NCBI GenBank assembly: GCA_018668095.1
Contig: JABIQF010000066.1
Coordinates: 1-11,776 of the forward strand
Direction of reading: 5' to 3'
DNA length: 11,776 nt
Source: Cellvibrionales bacterium
Lineage (GTDB): Bacteria > Pseudomonadota > Gammaproteobacteria > Pseudomonadales > UBA7434
A program made the translations under genes and the position numbers. Shown here one piece after another: positions 1 through 6,994 of the stretch (its first letter is position 1; the number at the start of each line of letters is the position of its first letter). The notes beneath the pieces are model-generated. The model was not told the origin of the DNA. It did not search any database and was given only the letters and a program-made list of their open reading frames with translations.

Positions 1-399
1 CGCTATCCCTTTTTATTAGTGGATAGGGTGATTGATCTTGAGATAGGTAAAAACATTACTGCGATAAAAAACGTCACCATTAATGAACCTTTCTTTAATG
101 GCCATTTCCCTAATTTACCGATTATGCCTGGTGTTCTTATTATTGAGGCGTTGGCGCAAACAGCGGGTATATTGGGTTTTAAAACGTTAGATAAAACACC
201 AGCAGATGGCTCAATTTATATGTTTGTTGGTGCTGATAATATGCGCTTTAAAAAGCCAGTTGTTCCGGGTGATCAGCTGACGCTAAAAGCTGAAATTCTT
301 AAAGTTAGGGCGGGTATCTGGAAGTTTGATTGCCGCGCAGAAGTCGATGGCAAAATGGTTGCCGCAGGTCAAATTCTTTGTGCAGATCGAGAGGTCTAA
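1..399 (+). CDS. fabZ: 3-hydroxyacyl-[acyl-carrier-protein] dehydratase FabZ (5' end cut by window)
   Basis: FabZ dehydrates (3R)-hydroxyacyl-ACP to trans-2-enoyl-ACP in type II fatty acid synthesis in the cytoplasm. The reading frame is open from base 1 and begins RYPFLLVDRV, which matches the FabZ N-terminal region just after its start. About 15-20 residues and the true start therefore lie outside the window, and the GTG at 19 is an internal Val codon. The hot-dog fold active-site segment is intact: NGHFPNLPIMPGVLIIEALAQ, positions about 82-144, contains the catalytic His of GHFP and the Glu of the EALAQ helix. The RFKKPVVPGDQL strand follows, and the gene ends normally at TAA. lpxA starts one base downstream, the usual arrangement. 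FabZ competes with LpxC for the hydroxyacyl-ACP pool that LpxA also uses, so its linkage to lpxA makes metabolic sense. Confidence 0.97.
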   Translation, partial: RYPFLLVDRVIDLEIGKNITAIKNVTINEPFFNGHFPNLPIMPGVLIIEALAQTAGILGFKTLDKTPADGSIYMFVGADNMRFKKPVVPGDQLTLKAEILKVRAGIWKFDCRAEVDGKMVAAGQILCADREV

Positions 400-400
400 A

Positions 401-1174
401 ATGATACATGATCTTGCTATTGTTGATCCCAGCGCGAATATACATCCAAGTGTAACCGTAGGGCCGTGGACGACTATTGGCCCAGGCGTGACAATTGGTG
501 AGGGCAGTGTTATTGCCTCGCACTGCGTTATTAAAGGACCGACAACGATTGGTCAGCGCTGCCAGATATTCCAATTTTCTAGTATCGGTGAAGCTACGCC
601 AGATTTGAAGTTTAAAAACGAACCTACAACCTTAACCATTGGCGATGATAATATTATTCGCGAGGGTGTCACGATACATCGCGGCACCGTTCAAGATCGT
701 GGCGATACCTTTATTGGTAATCATAATTTACTCATGGCTTATGTTCATGTAGGTCATGATTGCGTTATTGGTAATCATTGTATTTTGGTTAATAACGTTG
801 CTTTGGCTGGTCATGTGCATGTGGGTGACTGGGCCATTATTAGTGGTTATTGCGGAGTACATCAGTACTGCAAAATTGGCGCACACAGTTACCTTGGTAT
901 GATGAGTCGACTGTCACAAGATTTGCCAGCTTTTGTACTTGCCGACGGTCATCCTGCTGCACCTAAAATGATTAATATAGAAGGTTTGCGTCGTCGTAAT
1001 TTTTCTGACCATGAGATCAAAAAATTACAGCAGGCCTTTAAAATTGTTTATCGCAGAAAGTTAAGTTTAAGCGATGCCGTAGAGCAGCTAAAGCCAATGA
1101 TTGCCGAGTCACCTTCCATTGCTGTATTTGTTGATTCAATTGAATCGTCAACACGCGGTATTGTTCGTAGCTAG
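401..1174 (+). CDS. lpxA: UDP-N-acetylglucosamine O-acyltransferase LpxA
   Basis: LpxA transfers a 3-hydroxyacyl chain from ACP to the 3-OH of UDP-GlcNAc, the first step of lipid A synthesis, as a cytoplasmic homotrimer. The protein is 257 aa (E. coli 262). It has left-handed beta-helix hexapeptide repeats through about residue 180, then a helical C-terminal domain. Alignment by eye to E. coli gives catalytic His119 (E. coli H125), His138 (H144), His154 (H160) and Arg198 (R204), all present. The hydrocarbon-ruler position, Gly173 in E. coli, is Met167 here, as in P. aeruginosa, which suggests a shorter (C10) acyl donor. The ATG at 401 was chosen because it is preceded by the Shine-Dalgarno-like GAGAGG at 389-394 and gives the family length. 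An upstream in-frame start at 326 would lie inside fabZ. Confidence 0.97.
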   Translation: MIHDLAIVDPSANIHPSVTVGPWTTIGPGVTIGEGSVIASHCVIKGPTTIGQRCQIFQFSSIGEATPDLKFKNEPTTLTIGDDNIIREGVTIHRGTVQDRGDTFIGNHNLLMAYVHVGHDCVIGNHCILVNNVALAGHVHVGDWAIISGYCGVHQYCKIGAHSYLGMMSRLSQDLPAFVLADGHPAAPKMINIEGLRRRNFSDHEIKKLQQAFKIVYRRKLSLSDAVEQLKPMIAESPSIAVFVDSIESSTRGIVRS

Positions 1175-1183
1175 TGTTTGCCA

Positions 1184-1223
1184 TTAACGTTGCGGTCACT
1201 TTTTCTTTTGTGGTCAACGTTAA
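1184..1223. repeat. inverted repeat in the lpxA-lpxB gap, possible attenuator
   Basis: A perfect 9-bp inverted repeat, TTAACGTTG (1184-1192) and CAACGTTAA (1215-1223), flanks a pyrimidine-rich loop. A further 3-bp CAC/GTG pairing is possible inside it. Eight T residues follow at 1236-1243, 12 bases after the stem. The gap is too long for a canonical intrinsic terminator, and the stem is AT-rich at its base. It could be a weak attenuator between lpxA and lpxB, a protein-binding dyad, or chance. The repeat is seen directly; the function is inferred. Confidence 0.4.
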
Positions 1224-1286
1224 GCTAGAGATACCTTTTTTTTGCTAGGTTCATCAATAGAGCTGAAATAGTTGAGTGTTTGTTTA

Positions 1287-2486
1287 ATGTCGGATAACGG
1301 TAAATCATTACTCATAGGTATTGTTGCTGGAGAAGCATCGGGTGATCTACTGGGTGCAGGTTTAATTCGGGCCATTAAAGCTCAGTATCCGCATGCCGAG
1401 TTTGTTGGTCTTGGTGGTGTCAACATGCAGGCCGAAGGCTTTAAAACGCTTGATGACATGGCCTTGCTTTCGGTTATGGGCTTAGTCGAGCCACTCAAAC
1501 GTTTACCGCAACTTCTTACACTTCGTCGACGTTTATTCGCACATTTCTTAGAGCATAAACCTGCTGTTGTAGTGGGTATTGATGCGCCGGACTTTAACCT
1601 TGCGTTAGAGCGTAAGCTGAAAGCGAAAGGCATTCCTACCTGTCACTATGTATGTCCTTCGGTTTGGGCTTGGCGACAAGGACGAGTTAAAGGGATTCGA
1701 AAAAGTGTTGATCATGTTTTATCACTGCTGCCTTTTGAAGTCGATTTTCTTAAACAGCATGATATTAAATCGACTTTTGTCGGCCACCCGTTAGCTGAGC
1801 AATTATCTTTTGATACGCCAGTTAGCGAATCTGAACTTTCTAATCAATTAAAAGACTTTAGGCTACAAGGGCCTTTGCTTTGCGTAATGCCGGGCAGTCG
1901 CTCGAGTGAAGTCCAGGCGCTGCTTGACGTCTTTATGGAAACGATTGCCGCTTGTTTACAGCGTCAGCCGAATATGCGCTTTGTTATTCCCGCAGCTTCT
2001 GAGGCGCTTTACGAAGTCTTAGCTAGTCGTTTGTCTGAGCCAGATATTCATTTAATACGACAGCGTATTTTGTTGACGCGTGGTGAATCCCAGCTTTGCA
2101 TGCAAATGTCTGATTTAGTATTACTGGCATCGGGCACGGCAACACTTGAAGCCGCTCTGCTAGGCAAGCCTATGGTTGTCGCTTATCGATTGGCGCCGTT
2201 AAGTTATGCCATTATGTCGCGCATGATTAAAGTCGATTATGTTGCATTGCCTAATTTGCTGACCGACAAAGCCTATGTACAAGAATTTATTCAACATGAT
2301 ATTTCGGCTGAGACTTTGTCTTCAGCCTTGCTCAGTTATGTTGAGCAACCGGCTTTAGCTGCCGAAGTTAAAAACGCCTTTCGACAATTACATGGTCAGC
2401 TTGCTCAAAATGCCAGTGAAAAAGCGGCGTCCGTTGTCTTACAACTTGCGGGCTGTGAGCCAAGGGTGATCAATGATGATCTTTGA
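1287..2486 (+). CDS. lpxB: lipid-A-disaccharide synthase LpxB
   Basis: LpxB is a membrane-associated GT-B-like (GT19) glycosyltransferase. It joins UDP-2,3-diacylglucosamine to lipid X (2,3-diacylglucosamine-1-phosphate) to form the beta-1',6-linked lipid A disaccharide. With the ATG at 1287 the protein is 399 aa, close to the family norm (E. coli 382). Family signatures are AGEASGD (residues 14-20), GIDAPDFN (97-104, containing the conserved Asp99), PSVWAWRQ (124-131), PGSRSSEV (202-209) and ASGTATLE (281-288). A TTG at 1272 would add five residues, but neither start has a strong Shine-Dalgarno and ATG fits the family better. lpxB is unusually separated from lpxA, by 112 bp, whereas the two are normally adjacent or overlapping. 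Its 3' end overlaps rnhB by 14 bp. Confidence 0.96.
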   Translation: MSDNGKSLLIGIVAGEASGDLLGAGLIRAIKAQYPHAEFVGLGGVNMQAEGFKTLDDMALLSVMGLVEPLKRLPQLLTLRRRLFAHFLEHKPAVVVGIDAPDFNLALERKLKAKGIPTCHYVCPSVWAWRQGRVKGIRKSVDHVLSLLPFEVDFLKQHDIKSTFVGHPLAEQLSFDTPVSESELSNQLKDFRLQGPLLCVMPGSRSSEVQALLDVFMETIAACLQRQPNMRFVIPAASEALYEVLASRLSEPDIHLIRQRILLTRGESQLCMQMSDLVLLASGTATLEAALLGKPMVVAYRLAPLSYAIMSRMIKVDYVALPNLLTDKAYVQEFIQHDISAETLSSALLSYVEQPALAAEVKNAFRQLHGQLAQNASEKAASVVLQLAGCEPRVINDDL

Positions 2487-3078
2487 AGAGCCTGACATCC
2501 ATTATTCGGGTGATTTATTAGCCGGTGTTGATGAAGCGGGCCGAGGGCCACTGGCCGGCGATGTTGTCGCTGCTGCGGTTATTTTAGATCCAAACCAGCC
2601 CATTGAAGGCTTGGCTGATTCCAAAAAAATCAGTGAAAAAAAACGTGAGCTGCTTTTTGATGAGATTCATCAAAAAGCCTTAGCGGTTGCGGTGGGTCGC
2701 GCCAGCGTTGCCGAAATTGATGAGCTCAATATACTCTGGGCATCGATGCTGGCTATGAAGCGAGCCGTCGAATTATTAGCGGTTCAGCCCGAGCATGTGG
2801 TGGTTGATGGTAATCGAGTGCCCAAGTGGATGTATTCTGCACAGGCCTTTGTTAAAGGCGATCAGCGTATCGCTTGTATCAGTGCTGGGTCTATTATTGC
2901 TAAAGTCACAAGAGATCGCGATATGCTGACCTTAGCCCGTGATTACCCGCAGTATGGCTTTGATAAGCATAAAGGTTACCCTACGGCAGCGCATAGAGAG
3001 GCGATTGTTCAATATGGCGTCACTGAACAGCATCGCACCACCTTTGGCCCTGTTAGAGCGGTGCTGGAACAAACATAA
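2473..3078 (+). CDS. rnhB: ribonuclease HII
   Basis: RNase HII cleaves the RNA strand of RNA-DNA hybrids and starts excision of single ribonucleotides misincorporated into DNA. The 201-aa product (E. coli 198) carries the signature AGVDEAGRGPLAG. The four metal-binding acidic residues are placed as in the family: Asp20, Glu21, Asp112 (in VVDGNR) and Asp130 (in VKGD). The DSKK segment (residues 49-52) and the KHKGYPT segment near residues 166-171 are also present. The start lies inside the 3' end of lpxB in another frame. It is preceded by AAGGG at 2462-2466, six bases before the ATG, which suggests translational coupling. A second ATG follows immediately at 2476. The lpxB-rnhB-dnaE order is conserved in gammaproteobacteria and places a ribonucleotide-repair nuclease beside the replicative polymerase. 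Confidence 0.97.
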   Translation: MMIFEEPDIHYSGDLLAGVDEAGRGPLAGDVVAAAVILDPNQPIEGLADSKKISEKKRELLFDEIHQKALAVAVGRASVAEIDELNILWASMLAMKRAVELLAVQPEHVVVDGNRVPKWMYSAQAFVKGDQRIACISAGSIIAKVTRDRDMLTLARDYPQYGFDKHKGYPTAAHREAIVQYGVTEQHRTTFGPVRAVLEQT

Positions 3079-3201
3079 TAAAAATCTAGCGCTATATGCG
3101 TTTCAACACTCCTGAAATTTGTCTGCTTGTAGTAAACTAAGCGTCTTTACACAGCATTAAGTCCCGCTTTTTAAACCCAGATAAATTGATAAGCTTTAAA
3201 T

Positions 3202-6200
3202 ATGACTGCACCGTTTGTCCATCTTCGTAGCCATTCCGAATTTTCATTGTCGGATGGATTACTGCGAATAAAATCGGTGGTCAAACGTATGGCTGCTCTG
3301 GACATGCCAGCCATGGCGCTAACAGACCGAAATAATCTCTACGGTTTAGTTAAATTTCAAAAGTCGGCTTTTGGTAGTGGTATAAAGCCTATTTATGGTG
3401 CTGATATCACTTGGGTGACTGATGATGATAATCAGACACCTTATACAATTACACTGCTTGCCCAGAATTCAGTCGGTTACAAAAACCTATTAAAGTTAAT
3501 TTCTCTTGCTTACCAACAGGGGCAGGGTCTGCGTGGCCCCAGTGTTAAGCGCAGCTGGATACTCGAATTATCCGAGGGTTTAATTGCCTTATCGGGCGCG
3601 GCAGAAGGTGATGTTGGTCATGCCTTAGTGACGGGTAAAACTGATATAGCACGTCGTCATTTAGATAGCTGGACCGCTGTTTTTGGTGATCGTTTTTATC
3701 TTGATATTCAACGCCTCAATAGACCTGACGATGAAACCCATTTGCATGCTGCTGTTAAGTTAGCAGAGCAAGCGGGTGTTCCAGTGGTTGCTACTAACAG
3801 CTGCTGTTTTATGTATCGCGAAGATTACGAAGCGCATGAAGTTCGCGTATGTATTAATGAGGGGCGAGCCTTAGATGATCCTCGTCGTCCGCGTAAACAC
3901 ACAGAAGAGCAATACGTCAAAACCGTTGATGAAATGACGGAGTTGTTTTCGGACATACCAGAAGCGTTAGAGAACACGGTTGTTATTGCTGCGCGTTGTA
4001 ATGTAGAAGTTGAGTTGGGTAAATATTATTTACCTGATTACCCCATTCCAGAAGGCATGACACAAGAGTCCTTTTTTCGGTCAGTCTCTCACGAAGGTTT
4101 GGATACCCGTTTAGCTAAACTGTTTGATGTGAATGGTGAAAATTTTCCTGCCAAGCAAAAAGAGTATCGTGAACGCCTCGACTTTGAAGTCGATACAATT
4201 TTGCAAATGGGTTTTCCTGGTTACTTCCTTATCGTTATGGACTTTATCCGCTGGGCGAAACAAAACGATATTCCTGTTGGGCCTGGTCGAGGTTCGGGTG
4301 CGGGTTCTCTGGTCGCTTATGCGCTGGAAATTACAGACCTAGATCCATTAGCTTACGACTTACTGTTCGAGCGATTTCTTAACCCCGAACGAGTGTCGAT
4401 GCCCGATTTCGATGTCGATTTCTGCATGGAAAAACGCGATCGCGTTATCCGCTATGTATCGGATACCTATGGTCGTGAGGCAGTAGGGCAGATTATCACT
4501 TTCGGTACCATGGCGGCGAAAGCGGTGGTACGTGATGTGGCGCGTGCGCAGGGTAAATCCTATGGCTTAGCCGATAAACTCTCGAAGATGATTCCTTTTG
4601 AAGTCGGTATAACGTTAGAGAAAGCGTTTGAGCAAGAAGAATCACTTAGACAGTTTTTATCGGATGATGCCGATGGTCAAGAAATATGGGACATGGCTTT
4701 ACAGCTTGAAGGCACGACACGTAATGTCGGTAAACACGCCGGTGGTGTGGTTATTTCGCCGTCTAAGCTCACTGATTTTTCACCGCTTTACTGTGATGAA
4801 ACCGGTGAAGGCCTTGTTACCCAATATGATAAAAATGATGTTGAAGAAGCTGGCTTGGTTAAGTTTGACTTTCTTGGTCTGCGAACTCTAACGATTATTG
4901 ACTGGGCGTTGGTTATTATCAATCGCCAGCGCAAAGCGTTAGGCGAAGATCCGGTTGATATTACTCAAATCCCTCTTGATGATAAAACCATATTTGATTT
5001 ATTGCAGCGCGCAGATACCACCGCGGTATTCCAGTTAGAATCGCGCGGCATGAAAGATCTGATTAAGCGACTGTTGCCCGGTAGCTTTGAAGATATTATT
5101 GCACTCGTGGCACTCTTTAGACCGGGGCCGTTGCAGTCGGGCATGGTTGATGATTTTATTAATCGTAAGCACGGTAGAGCACAGTTGGCTTACCCGCATC
5201 CACAGTATCAACATGACAGCTTAATCCCTATTCTTCAGCCCACTTACGGAATTATTCTTTACCAAGAACAGGTAATGCAAATAGCGCAGGTAATGGCGGG
5301 TTACTCACTGGGCGAGGCGGATTTATTACGTCGTGCTATGGGTAAAAAGAAAGCCGAAGAGATGGCCGCACAAGGTGAGTTATTTGTTGCGGGTTCAATT
5401 AAAAAAGGTCATAGCGAAGAGTTAGCTCGAAACATATTTGATTTGATGGAAAAGTTTGCCGGCTACGGATTTAATAAATCGCATTCGGCTGCTTATGCAT
5501 TAGTGTCTTATCAAACGGCATGGTTAAAGACGCACTACCCAGCGCCTTTTATGGCGGCGGTATTAAGTTCTGAATCGCAAAATACCGACAAAATAGTCAC
5601 GCTAATTGATGAGTGTCGTCATATTGGCGTTGAGTACACCTCGCCGAATGTGAATGACGGTCAGTATCTATTTAGTGTTAATGAAAAAAACCAAGTGGTC
5701 TATGGTTTAGGTGCGATTAAAGGTTTAGGTGAGGGTCCTGTAGAGAGTATTCTTGAAGCACGACAAGATAAGCCCTTTACCGATTTGTTTGATTTCTGTC
5801 GTCGTACCGATGCAAGAAAATTGAATAAGCGCGCGTTGGAAGCGCTAATTAAAAGTGGTGCTTTTGATGCTTTAGGAGAAGCGCGCTGGGTGTTATTAGC
5901 CGCGCTACCCGAAGCGATAAAAGCCGCGGAGCAAAGTGCCGCAAATGCCGATGTGGGTATGGTTGATTTATTTGGCGAGCTCGCCGATACCAATGCCGAT
6001 GATTTATACCGCGACTTTAAATCGGCAAAGCCTTGGAATATCCAAAAACGCTTATTAGGTGAGAAAGAAACCTTAGGTTTGTATTTGTCAGGCCATCCTA
6101 TTGATGCCTATGAGCATGAATTAAAACGCATGGTTAAACGCCGTATCAAAGGTGTGCAAGTCGGTAAGGGTAAGCAGAACGTTGCAGGCATGATTATAGC

Positions 6201-6714
6201 CATGCGCACGATGAAGAATAAGCGTGGCGATACTATGGCATTCTTAACATTAGATGATCGTACTGGTCGAATTGAAGCGTCATTATTCTCTGAGGCCTAT
6301 GAATCAGCGCGTGATTTATTGGTTAAAGATGCCGTTATTTTTGTTGAAGGTGAAGTGCGTCAAGATGATTACACTGGCGGTCTAAGCGTGCGTGTTAATA
6401 GCGTTTACAGTTTAGCCGATGCGAGACAGAGACATGCTCAGGCGCTGTTATTAGAGCTGGATGAAAGCGATTTTGGTAATGGCCTCTTAAAATCATTGCA
6501 GACCATTTTAACCGAAGATTTTCAGTTTTCAGGTAGGGGGAATTGCCCGTTAAGAATTCGCTATACCAGTCCGAATGCGACAACTGAAATTAAGCTAGGC
6601 TATGATTGGCGAGTAGTACCTAGTGATGCGCTGATTGAGAAACTTCGTGACACCTGTGGTGAAGCTAAAGTGTCGTTGATGTATCCAGACCCTAATGCTA
6701 ACCCTTATGCATAA
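3202..6714 (+). CDS. dnaE: DNA polymerase III subunit alpha
   Basis: DnaE is the catalytic subunit of the replicative polymerase III core. It extends primers at the fork together with the epsilon exonuclease, theta, the beta clamp and the tau complex. The 1170-aa protein is full length (E. coli 1160) and collinear with E. coli DnaE. It has an N-terminal PHP domain (HLRSHSEFSLSDGL at about 7-20) and a C-family polymerase core. The catalytic Asp402 and Asp404 lie in MPDFDVDF and Asp556 in KFDFLGL, matching E. coli D401, D403 and D555. The fingers region GYGFNKSHSAAY (754-765) and a C-terminal OB-fold region with TLDDRTGRIEA are present. The internal clamp-binding motif position (920-924) reads MVDLF instead of the usual Q-x-D-M/L-F. 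I see no strong promoter or Shine-Dalgarno in the 123-bp spacer before it, so it may be partly co-transcribed with rnhB. Confidence 0.98.
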   Translation: MTAPFVHLRSHSEFSLSDGLLRIKSVVKRMAALDMPAMALTDRNNLYGLVKFQKSAFGSGIKPIYGADITWVTDDDNQTPYTITLLAQNSVGYKNLLKLISLAYQQGQGLRGPSVKRSWILELSEGLIALSGAAEGDVGHALVTGKTDIARRHLDSWTAVFGDRFYLDIQRLNRPDDETHLHAAVKLAEQAGVPVVATNSCCFMYREDYEAHEVRVCINEGRALDDPRRPRKHTEEQYVKTVDEMTELFSDIPEALENTVVIAARCNVEVELGKYYLPDYPIPEGMTQESFFRSVSHEGLDTRLAKLFDVNGENFPAKQKEYRERLDFEVDTILQMGFPGYFLIVMDFIRWAKQNDIPVGPGRGSGAGSLVAYALEITDLDPLAYDLLFERFLNPERVSMPDFDVDFCMEKRDRVIRYVSDTYGREAVGQIITFGTMAAKAVVRDVARAQGKSYGLADKLSKMIPFEVGITLEKAFEQEESLRQFLSDDADGQEIWDMALQLEGTTRNVGKHAGGVVISPSKLTDFSPLYCDETGEGLVTQYDKNDVEEAGLVKFDFLGLRTLTIIDWALVIINRQRKALGEDPVDITQIPLDDKTIFDLLQRADTTAVFQLESRGMKDLIKRLLPGSFEDIIALVALFRPGPLQSGMVDDFINRKHGRAQLAYPHPQYQHDSLIPILQPTYGIILYQEQVMQIAQVMAGYSLGEADLLRRAMGKKKAEEMAAQGELFVAGSIKKGHSEELARNIFDLMEKFAGYGFNKSHSAAYALVSYQTAWLKTHYPAPFMAAVLSSESQNTDKIVTLIDECRHIGVEYTSPNVNDGQYLFSVNEKNQVVYGLGAIKGLGEGPVESILEARQDKPFTDLFDFCRRTDARKLNKRALEALIKSGAFDALGEARWVLLAALPEAIKAAEQSAANADVGMVDLFGELADTNADDLYRDFKSAKPWNIQKRLLGEKETLGLYLSGHPIDAYEHELKRMVKRRIKGVQVGKGKQNVAGMIIAMRTMKNKRGDTMAFLTLDDRTGRIEASLFSEAYESARDLLVKDAVIFVEGEVRQDDYTGGLSVRVNSVYSLADARQRHAQALLLELDESDFGNGLLKSLQTILTEDFQFSGRGNCPLRIRYTSPNATTEIKLGYDWRVVPSDALIEKLRDTCGEAKVSLMYPDPNANPYA

Positions 6715-6753
6715 ATAGTCTGCAATATAAACAATTGCTGCGCGGAGCTTTTC

Positions 6754-6782
6754 TTGCGCCCACCAAAGGGATCCATTACAAT
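6754..6782 (+). promoter_or_regulatory. sigma-70-type promoter for the arginine tRNA gene
   Basis: A -35-like TTGCGC (6754-6759) is followed by a 17-bp spacer and a good -10 hexamer TACAAT (6777-6782). The predicted start falls at about 6789-6791, just ahead of the mature tRNA at 6793. The bases between the -10 and the start (TTCGGCC) are GC-rich, the discriminator type known from stringently controlled stable-RNA promoters. The hexamers and spacing are seen directly; activity and ppGpp response are inferred. Confidence 0.6.
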
Positions 6783-6792
6783 TTCGGCCGCT

Positions 6793-6869
6793 GCGCTTGT
6801 AGCTCAACTGGATAGAGTATCGGGCTTCGAACTCGAGGGTTGCAGGTTCGAGTCCTGCCAGGCGCACCA
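6793..6869 (+). tRNA. tRNA-Arg, anticodon UCG
   Basis: A complete 77-nt cloverleaf with encoded CCA can be folded by hand. The acceptor stem is GCGCTTG (6793-6799) with CAGGCGC (6859-6865). The D stem is GCTC/GAGT with loop AACTGGATA, the anticodon stem TCGGG/CTCGA around loop CTTCGAA, the variable region GGGTT, and the T stem GCAGG/CCTGC around TTCGAGT. The anticodon TCG (6827-6829) reads CGA-type Arg codons, and A20 in the D loop is a bacterial arginine identity element. One G-U wobble pair sits in each of the acceptor, D and anticodon stems, so this is a slightly weak but complete tRNA. It stands alone between dnaE and the helicase gene, and no clear terminator follows it. Confidence 0.95.
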
Positions 6870-6980
6870 TTTCTTATTGCAATCACTTTGCTTGGTTGTT
6901 AATCATTGATTTATCAGATTAGCAAAATTAATAAGCTGAAGTGTTAACTTAGCAAAGCACGTTTACCTAATTCTAACTAT

Positions 6981-6994
6981 AAGGCCACACCTTG
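6981..6994 (+). promoter_or_regulatory. ribosome binding site that fixes a TTG start for the helicase
   Basis: AAGG at 6981-6984 lies seven bases before TTG at 6992-6994. Translation from this TTG gives MSDSVFSGFPLDPRL, a normal DEAD-box N-terminus leading into the Q motif. The first in-frame ATG (codon 16) would remove the conserved Phe of that motif, so the TTG is the likely start. Confidence 0.65.

Noticed and set aside
326..1174. Longer version of LpxA starting at 326
   Set aside because: The extra 25 residues lie inside fabZ and are not LpxA-like. The ATG at 401 has a good Shine-Dalgarno and gives the family length.
3079..3201. Possible dnaE promoter in the rnhB-dnaE spacer (TTTACA at 3146, TAAACT at 3133)
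   Set aside because: No pair of hexamers with acceptable spacing and matches was found. I do not see a supportable promoter or terminator here.
4133..4891. Two short plus-strand frames inside dnaE (4133-4342 and 4628-4891)
   Set aside because: Both are alternative-frame shadows of the conserved DnaE core, which reads through without any frameshift.
5700..5993. Minus-strand open frame inside dnaE
   Set aside because: dnaE is intact and conserved across the whole stretch. The reverse-strand frame has no recognisable motif or start signal.
6595..6870. Minus-strand open frame whose protein begins MVRLAGLEPATLEFEARYS
   Set aside because: It is antisense to the tRNA and the end of dnaE. The LAGLEPAT-type start is the well-known spurious translation of the reverse strand of a tRNA gene.
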